A DNA stretch of 64,000 nt from Alitta virens (GCA_932294295.1 OW028585.1:13610771-13674770), one strand, 5' to 3'. Shown: positions 1 to 10,857, counted from the stretch's first letter. Notes: generated by a model not told the origin, from the sequence alone. Program-made: numbers and translations.

Positions 1-33
1 TTGGAAGGATTACTTATTAAAATAATCGGAAAA

Positions 34-310
34 AGTGCAGTACAGCGGACCCAGATTTATTATCATAATTAGCGAGTCCCATTGCCAGGCCTATGACGTC
101 AAATGCTTGAATTCAATGTATGACGTCACAGAGAAAGGACGGTGATTTTCATATTTGCGGTAAGGTTTATTTTTATTATACTTGGGGGCTGCTGCTATTT
201 TACAATAATGTTATTCAAGTTGTGCCAGAACTTCAAACTTATCAATTTGATATTAATTCATATTCTGTGGACGCCAAATATGGTTATAAATGTGGGTCCG
301 CTATACTGCA
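34..310. mobile_element. MITE family 1, copy 1
   Basis: The left end reads AGTGCAGTACAGCGGACCC and the right end is its near-exact inverse (GGGTCCGCTATACTGCA), so this is a roughly 277-bp element with terminal inverted repeats and no coding frame. Related copies lie at 37762-38051 (inverted) and 51136-51350. All share an internal block with two TGACGTCA-like sites (near 95 and 121 here). The right end stops four bases before the 5' end of the piggyBac element. The superfamily is not identified. Confidence 0.8.
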
Positions 311-314
311 ATAA

Positions 315-327
315 CCCTTACCGGACG
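315..327 (+). repeat. piggyBac left terminal inverted repeat
   Basis: CCCTTACCGGACG matches the inverse of 4935-4947 at all 13 bases. It is flanked on the outside by ATAA, probably a mutated TTAA target duplication. Confidence 0.85.
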
Positions 328-827
328 GGAAGGACGTTAGTGTCCATCAACTGCTAGCGGACGGGAGGGACTTTTTTGTACCTTCCTACTTTCCCTTAGC
401 AACGCATCATTTGAGCAAAAATGACGCATTAACAACATGTAAAAACCCAACATTTACTTTCCTAACCTTACCTCAAAGCTCCATATGCACTATGAATGAT
501 CAGCAGTAGTTTAAAAGCATGCAGTCAGGCAATTTAAGCGACAAAATCGACTCCTGACGGCTACGTCCGCCATTTTGGCTCCATGCCAAAATGCAAATGC
601 TTCTTTTTACGACAAATTTCTAGGCTAATAAAATCGTTTAAAATATGCTGTGTCGTGTTTTTATTGTCTTTAAACTCCAATATTTGCATTTATAATTTTC
701 AAGACTGAAAATACATTCTAAATTGATAACACAAAAGTGAAAGCAGGTCAGAGGTTACTAAGTGCTAAGTGCAGGTCTTGAACTCCATGATAGTGAAAGG
801 TAAACAGAAAAGTTGCGGGAGATTTAA

Positions 828-3428
828 ATGGACAGCGAAAGTGACAACAGTAGTTTGGAGGGTGATGGGGGCCTTGACTTTTCATTCAGCGACGTGGAAA
901 GTGAAATTGAGGCTGATAACCCAGGTCCTGGTGGGGATGGTCAGGGCCATGGTCCCTGGATCCGGCTCATGGATCCAGGAGATTTTCATCCAAGAGTGGA
1001 TCGTGTTTTTGATGAGCCTACAGGCCCAATAGATCCACCCAGGTAATTTATATTTTTCAATTTAATTAAATAACTTTTAATATATTGTTTTCATGCTATA
1101 CAATTTATTATTTCAGAATATTTCACTTTATTATATATATGCAAACTACATGTAACATGGACACTACATAAATATTATTTATTCATCAAAAATATATAAA
1201 TTAATGATGGAGATATCATGTAAATGCTGTGTTCAACACAAGACCAGAGACAATTGATATTACTTTTTTTTTTCATTGCAGGTATGATGGTGAACCTGTC
1301 ACATTTTTCAATTATATGTGTTCAGGTCAGGATTGCAACCTGTTCAACATTTTGGTTCTTGAAACAAACAGGTTTGCTCATCAGAGCAATGCTACAAGGT
1401 ATGTTAAATTCATGTGCATCCGCAACATATGAGCAATATATTTTCTCGAATAAATTACATTAGGCCTAATTCTCAATTTTAGAATATCCCTCAGTACCAG
1501 TTAATGCATTTCATCATATGATGATTTACTTGAAGTGCATAGTTTATATTGTGTTATGTGAGTAAAAATATTCATTGCATGTAATTATCAGTTTTAAAGA
1601 ATGTCTTACAATCTTGCAGTTGGTCAGACACTGATGAGGCTGAAATGAAGGCTTTTTTAGGCCTAGTGTTAATGATGGGCGCTGTGAGGAAAAGGAACCT
1701 CAAAAGTTATTGGGAGACAGACTGGCTCCAGTCTACGCCATCATTTGGACAAGTAAGATTGCAGTGTAATTTCTCACATATATATCTCATCATAACATAC
1801 TGCACTCCTATTACAAACTTTAATTTTGTCTGAAAATGTAATGACATGAGGTTGATTCAAAACATACAGATGTATATTGTACTCCGTATCACTATTTTAA
1901 ACATAGGTCATGGTCAGGGACAGGTTTTTGGCATTGTGGAAATATCTCCATGTGTCGGATAATACCAGATATCCAACGAACGGGCAACCAGGGTACGATC
2001 CCACCCATAAAATCAAGCCATTGATGGACCTATTGAATGAGGTATTTTCTACAAAATACCAACTCGGAAGGGACCTGTGTGTTGACGAATCCATGGTTGG
2101 ATTCAAGGGACAGTGAGTACATTACCAAAATCTAATATATTTCTGAAGATCATATAACATAAATAAACTGGGTGAATTATGAAACTATTATGAAACTAAT
2201 GTTTGATTTTTTTTCTTCAGTCACGCTATGGTGCAATACCTTCGCTTTAAGAAAGCGCACCAGTGGGGGCCCAAATTTTGGGTTTTAGCGGAATCAGACA
2301 CAGGTTATGTGTCACAAATTCAGCCATACAAAGGCAAGCGCTTTGACCCCATCATGCGACATCCCCAGGGCCTAAGTTATGCTGTGGTGCACAGTTTGGT
2401 ATCGAGGTACTTTGGAAAAGGCCATCATGTGACCACTGACAGGTACAGGCAATATGATTTTGTTGATTACAAAGTTTGGTAAAACTTCTGAATTCACAAG
2501 AACCACATCACAGTTGTTAATGGGCTGTTCTGATAACTTCTAATTTCAGCTTCTTCTCATCACCAGCCCTGGCAAACGCCTTGTTCGCGGAGGCCACCTA
2601 CTTTACTGGAACAATTCGGGTCCACAGGCGAGGCATGTCCCACCTATTGAGGGACACCCGACTTCAGAGGGGAGAGGTCCTGGCCATGCAGCAGGGGCCA
2701 CTTATGGCCCTAAAGATTCACGATAGGAGTGTTGTGACATTTTTGTCAACTTTTGCTAATGGCAGGTGAGACATGATTAATTTGAAAAATGACTATTTAA
2801 ACTTGGGGAGGACAGACTCATTTGATGTATACAATATAAACCCTTCCTTTTGCAGCCAAGTGACAGGAGAAGAAGGGAAGCTGCAGGTCATCCACAAATA
2901 CAATAACACAATGCAGGGAGTGGACCGCAATGACCAGTTGGTTCACTCACTCGAACCATCGACCAAGTGCATGAAGCTTTACAAGAGGGTTGTAATCAAC
3001 TGCTTATGCAGAGTTGTTGGTAAATATCAATTTAGTGATGATATCAGCTATTAATGCATTTGAATTAAGTTCAAGTCATAACATATATCATTAAAATCTA
3101 AAGCAATACATTTTATGCTTTTTTAGTAAATGCCTACATCGTCTACCGTCAGGTGAGGTTTCATCGCCAAAAAATGAATCATCTGCAGTTTCACTCAGCT
3201 GTAGCTAAGGGACTCATCGGAGACTACAGGGTGAGGAGGGAAGTGCCTCGGCAACTGCAGCCCTTTGCTCGTCTAGAGGAGCGACACTTTCCCAGCTGGC
3301 AGAATGGGAAGAGGAGGAGGAACTGCGCAGTTTGCAGCAAGAAGAGGAGAAGCTGGTGCAGTGGATGCAGAGTGGGCCTTTGTGTGGACCCCTGCTTCCG
3401 CAGGTATCATACTTTGGTGCACCCGTAA
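828..3428 (+). CDS. piggyBac-family transposase, 8 exons
   Basis: The exons, all with GT-AG introns, are 828-1042, 1282-1398, 1620-1752, 1907-2112, 2221-2442, 2550-2765, 2856-3019 and 3127-3428. They join in frame to about 524 codons without a stop. The N-terminus is acidic (MDSESDNSSLEG). The DDE_Tnp_1_7 core follows, with YDGEPVTFFNYM and WETDWLQSTPSF. The three piggyBac aspartates are visible: D in VDESMVGFKG (exon 4), D in VTTDSFFSSPALA (across the exon 5/6 junction) and D in NNTMQGVDRNDQ (exon 7). The C-terminus has the Cys/His zinc domain (CAVCSKKRRSWCSGC, then C, C and H). The family catalyses TTAA-specific cut-and-paste. The start was chosen as the first ATG of the open acidic exon. 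Seven introns are unusual, since most mobile piggyBac transposases are single-exon. A domesticated PGBD gene is possible, but the matching terminal repeats argue for a transposon. Confidence 0.88.
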
Positions 3429-3638
3429 GTTGGGTTGTTGAGCAACACCCATAGAGCTCCATAGGCCTATGTATATATTTTGTATTATTGTATATATATT
3501 TATATAAACATATAGTTATTTATTTATATTTACACTGTATATATGTTATATTTCATCTAGTGTACATAACAAATATGGGTAACAAGTTGTAACAAGTGCA
3601 CATAATCTTTTCCCTTTACCAAATTATGCCCCTGAGTT

Positions 3639-3644
3639 AATAAA
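3639..3644 (+). terminator. Polyadenylation signal of the transposase gene
   Basis: An AATAAA hexamer lies about 210 bases after the stop codon and about 1.3 kb before the right terminal repeat, a sensible position for mRNA 3' end formation. Confidence 0.6.
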
Positions 3645-3770
3645 GTATCATTGCATTGTGACTTGTCTTATTTTTATTCAATATAGGGAAGAGCATTTCA
3701 GGAATTGCATGTATTCAATATAGAGCTATGCTCTAAACTGTGCCTGACTCCCCATTAGTGGCAGCTCCAA

Positions 3771-3843
3771 GGGGGGGGGGGGAGGAAGGAGGAAGGGCTT
3801 CAGGCTCCCTCCAAAAATCCTACAAGTCCACCCCCCCCCCCCC
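3771..3843. repeat. G tract and C tract pair
   Basis: A run of about 12 G at 3771-3782 is followed 50 bases later by a run of about 13 C ending at 3843. The two could pair as a hairpin. They lie in the 3' part of the piggyBac element. Confidence 0.7.
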
Positions 3844-3989
3844 AAACTTTACATTAAGGTCTGCCAAAGTGTTGCAAATGCCCTTGCACATTAATCTAAT
3901 TTATTTAATTGAGCACTTCATTACATGTATGAAGTCTGGATATTCAGTTAAACAATGTCAGTCAATGCTACTGCAAGTAAGCTTTGCCA

Positions 3990-4130
3990 GCTCCTATGAC
4001 TGGCTGCAATTAAAGAGGCAGATGCAATGATGAGATGATAATGTTAAATTTTAAGTCCACACCATGTTACACATTTATCCAATTGTCGGGTTTTTTACGT
4101 GCCTCAGCATTGAAGTTTGGAGTACTTGCT
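3990..4130 (-). mobile_element. SINE-B fragment
   Basis: It carries the SINE-B 3' landmarks: GAGGCAGATGCAATGATGAGATGATAA, GTCCACACCATGTTACACATTTA, then GCCTCAGCATTGA. These match the minus-strand body of the full copy at 54869-55170. It is diverged and lacks the tRNA-like head. It sits inside the piggyBac element. Confidence 0.7.
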
Positions 4131-4934
4131 TGGATATTTTACTTTGGTCAATTCAGTACTTGAGTTGCATGCATGCTAATACAAATCCATATATGCAGGC
4201 CTATATATTAAATAATATTAGGCATAATTTATTATTTTAGGTGCCGTTATTATATGAAATAATATATAATTGATATGCACTGGTGCGTGCATGTGCTGAT
4301 GAATAACTCGTTCATTCATATATTAGCCTATAGATGCACAATGAACAACATTATCCAAAATGTTTTAGACTGGTTTCTTTCTGTGTCATAAATATTAAAA
4401 TCATATATATATATATAATACATGATAATATTTTCAAAAGCTGCCACATACTGAAAAAAATAAAAAGGGTCCAGCTTGTAGCATTATGGCTTTAAAAAAA
4501 TGACATTTGATTGATTTTGCATCACATATAAAAATGTCATTTTCACACACAGCTCTTTTAATTCTGATAGATAGAGATAGATACATTTTGGCACGTAAAA
4601 AGCAGGACAATAACGGCTAACTAACCCTTTGAATGCATTAACTATGACTGACAGTGCGAGTTAATGGTCTCAGAACTGTAAGGTGCTGCCCTCTCTTGTA
4701 AAATATGCATGCAAATTGCATTCCACAAGATGGCGCTTGCAAATTTTTGTCACCCTACATATTCATGAGACACTCCTCAGGTAAACATGTGCGAAGCAAG
4801 GATTTGCAGAAGTGATGCATTGCTCCAGAATAAAGTAATAAAGAGTAAGAAGTTAATGAAAACTTTCGGGATTCACGTCACATGAATCCAGAATGAGACT
4901 CCTGTCCCTGGCAACCGCAGGATTCGCATTGGCG

Positions 4935-4947
4935 CGTCCGGTAAGGG
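4935..4947 (-). repeat. piggyBac right terminal inverted repeat
   Basis: CGTCCGGTAAGGG is the exact inverse of 315-327 and is followed by TTAA at 4948-4951. Confidence 0.88.
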
Positions 4948-4951
4948 TTAA

Positions 4952-5650
4952 ACCCTTGACCAATCACGCTCTGCATTTGGCGTGAACAGAGGATAAAACA
5001 TAAACTTCACTTTTTTTTCTATATGATTTGTAAGGAATGTATTTGACAGGGTTCTGATCAATTCTGAGTGGTACAAATCCACAATGAAAATTGTCATTGA
5101 AAAAATCTAACACCTGGATAGATTATTTTTGAAAGTAAAAGTAACAACCTTATTTATTAATATCAAAATGGGATAATATATTGATGAAGACTAGAGCGCC
5201 CAGATGCTCATATAAGATTGCACTTGAAGATGAAATATATTAAGGCACCAACTTTTTACATTCAATTCTTTAGGAAAATGACTGTGACTCAAACAACAGT
5301 AGGTCGGAACTCATGCACCCACTGCCAAACAGCCGTGCCAGTTGCTTTGACATCCAGCCTTCCAGGGACTGTTAGACTATTACACTAATGAATGGAAAGT
5401 ATTCTCAAGTTTGTCATTAGACGCAAGTCCTTCCGGCTTTGCTCTATTGATGCGATTTAGCTAAATCCTCATTACCCGTCTGCAGCAAATCTCCTATTGA
5501 AGTTTCTACATAGTCTTGGCAGAATAGAAAGCCTCATTCAGTTACAACTCAGGCAGTCCTATTAAACTCTATTCTAACAGAGTTAGCCCTGCTGATCGAA
5601 TTGCAGCTCTTACAAGTGGCTACAATTGAAGCGTGCGCACTGGCCAAGAG
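4952..5650. other. Intergenic, no gene seen
   Basis: Unique-looking AT-rich sequence with no long open frame, RNA gene or repeat recognised. Confidence 0.5.
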
Positions 5651-5654
5651 GTGA

Positions 5655-6245
5655 ATTAAAATTGATTAATATGACGAGAAATGAGATTAGGAAGAAAAAG
5701 ACAAAGAAGAAGAATAGAAGAAGAAATGAAGAAATGGATTAAGACAAAGCAGATGAAAATGAAGATTGGTGATGAAGAAGAAGAAGTATATGAAGAATAT
5801 GAAAAAGAAGAAGATAAAGAAGAAGATGATTTAGATGAAGAAGAAGAAAAAAAAGAAAAAGATTAAGAATATGAAGATTAGAAGAAAAATATTAAGAAGA
5901 AGATGATGAATATGAAGAAGATTCAGAACAAAACATAAATAAGACCAAAGATTAGACTAAAGATGATAAGGATGAAGAAGAAAACAAGGAGGAGAAGAAT
6001 ATTAAAAAGACAAAGAAAAGATGAGGAAGAAGATGCAGATGAAGCTCAAGATGAAGAAGAAGCAGCAGAAGTAGCATAAGTAGTAGAAGATGAAGAAGAA
6101 AATAAAGATGATGATTGTATTTATGTGGCCTTATATGCCAAGATGGCATCTGGCTAGTATTGCATACATTTTATTGGATACAATAAAAAACTAGAATTTG
6201 AACTTGAAGAAGAAGAAGAAGTGGAAGTAGAAGAAGAAGACAAGC
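5655..6245 (+). repeat. GAA/GATGAA-rich tract
   Basis: This is a degenerate purine-rich tract of AAGAAG and GATGAAGAAG units. It gives a Lys/Glu-rich frame on the plus strand and a Leu/Ser-rich frame on the minus strand. Both are typical by-products of simple repeats and are not called as genes. Confidence 0.8.
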
Positions 6246-7194
6246 ACTGGAGGAGTCTGTTTGTTAAAGTTGCACTGTCTGTGAAATTTGCAATTTTCTA
6301 AGAGGCTATCAAACAGTTAAAAAATTACCTTTATTAATCAAGGCACACTCAATTTGTGTGAATTAATGATTTTATAAGACATTAATTACTAAAAAATTAA
6401 TTATACATTTAGAGAAAATCCAGACCAAAACACTGGAAACGCAATGGAAATGACATCATCACCATTGTTCAGTATTGTGACGTCATCACTGGGTTTGTTT
6501 ACATATTGAGTTTTTGATGGCATGAAAAAACTAATATTTTTATTATTTATTGTAAATTAAAACTAAATCGTTGTGCAAAAGTGGTTATGGTGAAAAATAT
6601 CATGAGACAAGAAGGCAGTATAGATTTATATCATTATTTTAATGTGCAAATTTGACAGACAGTGCACCTTTAAATGAGAAATCCGCCAATCCGTCTTTGC
6701 TAGGTCTTTGTTTGACTTATTTCTCAAGTGCCCCACATATCTTTTTTAAGGGTTGTGGCAAATGTCACGCAGTACTCGTATTACCCTAGACCCACTTCCG
6801 GAAGCTGTTATGCTGCAAAACAGTAGATCAGTTTCCCTCCCCATGTATATATGGTGTCATGCTCAGGCTCTTACTTTCAAACTAATATGCAAGTCCACAT
6901 TGGGCCACCTCCTGACTGAACACAGCTGCTAATATCATTAAGCGGTGTGACATGTCACAGAGCGAATGACAGATTTCGATGTTGGAAAATCACCCAAGTC
7001 TGGGCCACCTCACTATTAAGAGCACAATTAAGAGCAGTGTAGTTTAAGTTTGATCTTAATGAGGAATATTTTTTTGCACCAGTAAAATTATGAAGGCATG
7101 GATGTGTTTTTTTTTTTTCAAAATATCTGATATTTTTGTTTGACATGTAGTTACATGACATCACACTGAATGGTGAAATACCTTTCTTCTAAAT

Positions 7195-7710
7195 CTGTTA
7201 CTTGACATGTTCATATAACTTGGGCTTTGGAAAACAGTACGTCCAAATATTTTGACAGAATTGACTTTTTACTTGCAATTGTAGCCTGGCAGCAGTGCTG
7301 TCATTTTTTTTGTGGTATTTTGCAACAGGTTGAATAAATATTGTCTGGGAAAGTATAAATGCATCTGTGCCAAGTATCACCATTTCACATCATTGAAAAT
7401 GAGTAATTAGGTTTTATCGGCGATGACAAAGTCATTCAGTGATAAGATAAAAAACATTTAAGCAGCAGAAGTTGAAATTGCACTAATTTTTTTCAGTATA
7501 AAAAAAAATTCAGATAGGTTGGAAGACTGTAAAAGCGTGTGCACATGTCATTCCACACATAAATATAAAGACAGCTGTGGCCCTCAATCTGCGAACTCAG
7601 ACGTGAATGAGGGCCATGCTTACTTGCCTTATGTGAACTTTGACATGAATGAGGGCCATGCTTGCTTGGCTAGTGTATTTGTCAGTCCGCCACACCTGAG
7701 TAATACATAG
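7195..7710 (+). repeat. Dispersed repeat (inverted partner at 56.1-56.6 kb)
   Basis: Several blocks recur in inverse orientation at 56140-56570: the TTGAATAAATATTGTCTGGG region with TTTTGCAACAGG, the ATCACTGAATGA-type block, and the GTGCACA..GGCCCTCA..GCGAACTCAGACG block. Within this copy, a unit containing TGAATGAGGGCCATGCTT is tandemly doubled (7605-7665). That doubling makes the 63-codon frame at 7519-7710, which I do not consider a gene. A short third fragment is at 50980-51035. Confidence 0.7.
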
Positions 7711-8099
7711 TGATCAAGACTCCCTTTTTAAAATCTTTTTGATTAAGTTAATTTTCTCCTTTTGTGCAATACATTCTCATTGAATTACAGTACACAATGC
7801 TCCACACATTTGTTTGTCATGTATTGAGAATATTTTAATATTTTATTAGAGGGGAAAATTCACCTAAAGTTTCTTAAAACTGATCAATGAGGTGCAAACC
7901 CAGACAAAAATATAATTGCAATTGGATATAAAGATTGCAATTCTAATACTATAATCCAAAACTATAATATATACAATATATATAAATTAATGACAAAAGG
8001 CATTTTACTTTTTATTTAATTGTAATTTAACTATTGTTTTATCTTGTAATATTAATTTATTGTATTTTATAGTTTTCCCTAATAACAGCGCCATATTGT

Positions 8100-8190
8100 C
8101 AAACAGTGTATTTTCCAACTGTATATGCTTACCCTGTATTTAAATATATTTTATAAATAAATAAATGAATAAATAATAAATTAATAAATA
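8100..8190 (+). mobile_element. Possible LINE 3' tail
   Basis: ATATGCTTACCCTGTATTTAAATATATTTTATAAATAAATAAATGAATAAA resembles the LINE ends at 10181-10237 and, inverted, at 9206-9292. It has a short conserved block followed by AATA units. No coding part is attached. Confidence 0.4.
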
Positions 8191-8195
8191 CCTAC

Positions 8196-8440
8196 CATTA
8201 AATCAGCAATACTGAGATGCATAATGAAGACGTGCATCCGACTCGTCTTTTTCTTTCTGTATGTCAAGCCATAGAGAACACACAGATTACCAATTAGAGC
8301 TAAACAAAATATTAATCCTTGAATTGAAATTTCTACTCTTGCTAAATGCTCGTCTCGTCCATGAGATGACGCGTTGATTGCAATCGGTGATGTCACGTTG
8401 ATTAGATCCAGGTAAGATGGTGTTGAAGTCGACTCCATGG
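8196..8440 (-). CDS. GPCR exon, vasopressin/oxytocin receptor-like (partial)
   Basis: This exon encodes about 81 residues of a rhodopsin-class GPCR N-terminus. The ATG at 8436-8438 lies in a strong GCAGCCATGG context, directly after a TTTTTTGCAG acceptor, which implies an upstream untranslated exon. Visible features are two N-glycosylation sites (NVT about residue 14, NAS about 22), TM1 with GNLCVL, a basic first loop RKKKTSRMH, and the start of TM2, VFIMHLSIADLMV, with the conserved Asp. The KTSRMH..I.HLSIADL pattern is typical of vasopressin/oxytocin-type receptors, but related peptide receptors are not excluded. The exon ends at GT 8194-8195 (ATG|GTAGGT) or four bases later (GTAG|GTATTT). 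No further exon was found to the left, so the rest lies beyond the window edge or is lost. Confidence 0.7.
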
Positions 8441-8554
8441 CTGCAAAAAATTAAGAAATACAAATAATTAATTTCCTGGAAAATATTCGATTTTGCTTAC
8501 ATTGCTGTATTGTTATCATATGGAAATGTACATAACATGTTGCAGAAATTGCAG

Positions 8555-8642
8555 TGTGTTATAGAGCATTTAATTTACAGTACTGTTCTACCATAATACA
8601 GTGCATTGCAGCTCTATAACGTATCCTGTATCATTGCATTGC

Positions 8643-8706
<64 letters not shown>

Positions 8707-9200
8707 TTAGGGCTTTACGTCCTGTACTTCTGCACCAGTTGGGCTAATTAGGACCGGCAGAAACCATGGCCATGAGACAAAGGATGAAACAGCTATCCAG
8801 CGGTTAGAAGCCCAGAGCACTACCTCTAAGCTAGGCCCCCACCCTATGTATCATTGCATTGCAGTACTGTCAAGTCATGTAATAGTGCATTACAATATTC
8901 TTACATGAGATGCGCATATATGCATGTTATTAATGCATTGCAACACTGCAATAGTCATGTTATGTAAACGTGCATTACAGTACTGTTGTAGCATGTTTCA
9001 ATGCATTGCATGTGCTATCATGTTATGTAACAGTGTATCATAGTACTGCTGCAGCGTATTGCAATGCATGGCAGCTCTGCAATATATAATGTATCAATGT
9101 GCATTGCAGTATTGCCACGTCATGTAAAATTGCATTGTAGAATAATTGTTGTAGCATATTACAATGCATTGTTGCACTGATATGGCATGTTTTAATGCAT
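8555..9200. repeat. Degenerate satellite of GTGCATTACAGTACTG-type units
   Basis: Motifs such as GCATTGCAGTACTG, CATGTTATGTAA and CAATGCATTGCA recur about every 50-60 bases on both sides of the inserted SINE and again near 9320-9365. The units are strongly diverged. The minus-strand frame at 9094-9420 falls in this array and is not called. Confidence 0.65.
8643..8846 (-). mobile_element. SINE-A copy with (AC)n tail and 16-bp target duplication
   Basis: The body at 8705-8844 reads on the minus strand from a GGGGGCCTAGCTTAG-type tRNA-like head to the TACAGGACGTAAAGCCCTAAT 3' end, followed by an (AC)n tail (8643-8704). Both sides carry TGTATCATTGCATTGC (8627-8642 and 8847-8862), a 16-bp duplication expected from LINE-driven retroposition. 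It is inserted in the satellite described above, so chance identity of array units is a caveat. Confidence 0.8.
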
Positions 9201-9205
9201 TGCAT

Positions 9206-9292
9206 TTATTTATTTCAATATATTTGAACAGGGTAACATGTGTCAGAATACTGTCAGTTTCATAACTGGGCCCTGTAGATTTATAATACAAC
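9206..9292 (-). mobile_element. LINE 3' tail fragment
   Basis: On the minus strand a GGGCCCAGTTATGAAACTGAC..ACATGTTACCCTGTTCAAATAT block ends in AAATAAATAAATG. This is the same arrangement as the end of the LINE at 9790-10237 (TGTTACCCAGTGAAAATATATTAATAAATA). Confidence 0.55.
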
Positions 9293-9789
9293 ATATATAA
9301 ATATATATAATAACATTTAATTTGCAGTGCTGTCATGTTATGTAAAAGTGCATTATAGTACAATAAAAATATTTTCTGTGTAAAGATCAGCAGGTTTTTT
9401 GGGCTATTTACAGTGCACAATCCACACTAATTGAGCCACAAAAGTACTTTATATAGGATCATAACAAATGTCTCCTAGTTTTTCTGTCTCATTTTATCAT
9501 AAAAAGCTTGGATCGGCAAACGATACATTCATTTCTGATGCATACAATCCCCTCTCTGTACCAATTAACTTCAAGTTTCCTATCTTTCCAATTCTTTGTG
9601 AGCATTATCATTATAGAATATTTATCATAGTCACAGAGAAGCGGCTGAAATTACAATGGAGAATATACATAGCAAACTTCACGTTAATTGTTTCACAGAA
9701 GTGTTTTTGTCAAGCTAGAAAGTTGAGGTTTAACTTGTTGCTAAAATTTCTGTCCATTTTTTGCTACTCTTTAGAATCTACAGAAAAAT

Positions 9790-10237
9790 ATGACCAAAAA
9801 TAGGTGGACATATATTTTGAATACTTTTGTGGAAAGAATAATTTACTTCATTATTATAACAATGTACAACTGTATCCATGGTACTGCACCTGCTTATTTA
9901 TGTAATTCAGTGGTTATGGCATGTGATACTAATGAGAGAAACACCCGTAGGGGTGATACTATGCAAGTTGATGTTCCGGCATGTAGAACAATGTTTTTTA
10001 AAGGTCTTTTATTTATAGAGGATCCACAGTCTGGAATAATTTACCTGAAGAAGTTCACAATGCCACCACCACTGAATGTTTCAAGTATGACCTTAGGTCT
10101 TTCTCAAGGGCCAACACTGCAAATGTTTAACACGCATTTTCTTTCTACTTGTTTTACATGTTTTTATACTGGGTCATATGAAAAACTCCTAGGAGATTAT
10201 GTTACCCAGTGAAAATATATTAATAAATAAATAAATA
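9790..10237 (+). pseudogene. Non-LTR retrotransposon 3' end with reverse transcriptase C-terminus
   Basis: The frame around 9862 reads MYNCIHGTAPAYLCN, then a run ending VPACRTMFFKG. This is the usual thumb/C-terminal pattern of LINE reverse transcriptases (CLHG.AP.YL, then RT). The next conserved motif, STVWNNLPEEVHNATTTECF, is in another frame from about 10017, showing a one-base deletion, and ends at a stop at 10128-10130. A 3' untranslated part follows, ending in (AATA)n at about 10237. It is 5'-truncated. Jockey/CR1-like clades end in simple repeats like this, but the clade is not certain. Confidence 0.75.
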
Positions 10238-10780
10238 CTGCTATGGCAAGCATGTTTCTCTATGCATATCATGTCAATATGAAACAACCTACGTCACCAT
10301 TCTAGAAATTAAAAAACTGTCTAAGATGCCCTTTCTGAACTGGCCTGAAACCATGCAAATTGGTGCATTCTTTTTCAAATTTATCTCAGAAAATATTGCT
10401 CTGGGCAAATATAGAAGTAGCTCACAATTTCCACCAAAAATGAGTACACTGGTTTTTAACATTCAGAAAGCCAACATTTTCAGGAACAACTCAGTTCATT
10501 TGATATGAATGCAGCCATTACCTGCTGAAGTTTATGCCTGAAGCTTTTTCATGTAAAAAGGTCACTACTTTTAATTATATTATTATCGTTGAAGCTACCT
10601 TATGCTTTAATAGGTTTTTACCCAACAAGTAAGGCAATACATAAAGGTTATAGAAATATGCTTTCTAGGTCATGCCAACGTCTAATCTGCTAATAAGCAA
10701 GCTTACTCAGAAAATATAGCTTTTTTCTTAATTTCACGCCACACATCATTTTCTCATTTTTCCATCTTATAGGTTCAGCA
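10238..10780. other. Intergenic, nothing recognised
   Basis: AT-rich sequence. A 60-codon frame at 10326-10508 shows no domain or repeat support. Confidence 0.4.
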
Positions 10781-10857
10781 TTATCTAATCTCATCTAATA
10801 TCATCTAATATCATCTAATATCATCTCATCCATCTCATCTCATCTCATCTCATCTCT
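10781..10857 (+). repeat. (CATCTAATAT)n / (CATCT)n microsatellite
   Basis: Four units of CATCTAATAT lead into about eight CATCT units. Confidence 0.85.

Larger units (their letters stand above)
315..4947 (+). mobile_element. Complete piggyBac-type DNA transposon
   Basis: The ends are perfect 13-bp inverted repeats: CCCTTACCGGACG at 315-327 and its inverse at 4935-4947. The right end is followed by TTAA (4948-4951), the canonical piggyBac target. The left end is preceded by ATAA (311-314), one base off TTAA. Inside lies one open, spliced transposase gene (828-3428) with a polyadenylation signal. A second GCGGACGGGAGGGAC block at 356-370 echoes the terminal sequence and may be a subterminal transposase-binding repeat. 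At about 4.6 kb it is long for piggyBac because of the introns and about 1.5 kb of 3' non-coding DNA, which holds a SINE fragment. The ends and the intact gene suggest an autonomous, fairly young element (inference). Confidence 0.85.

Noticed and set aside
828..3428. Reading the transposase exons as separate small genes
   Set aside because: Adjacent frames join at GT-AG borders with matching phases and in the order of piggyBac motifs, so they are one gene.
5681..6149. Lys/Glu-rich plus frame and Leu-rich minus frame
   Set aside because: Both come from the GAA-rich simple sequence and have no domain or splice context.
9094..9420. 108-codon minus-strand frame
   Set aside because: It covers a degenerate satellite and a LINE tail. 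No domain.
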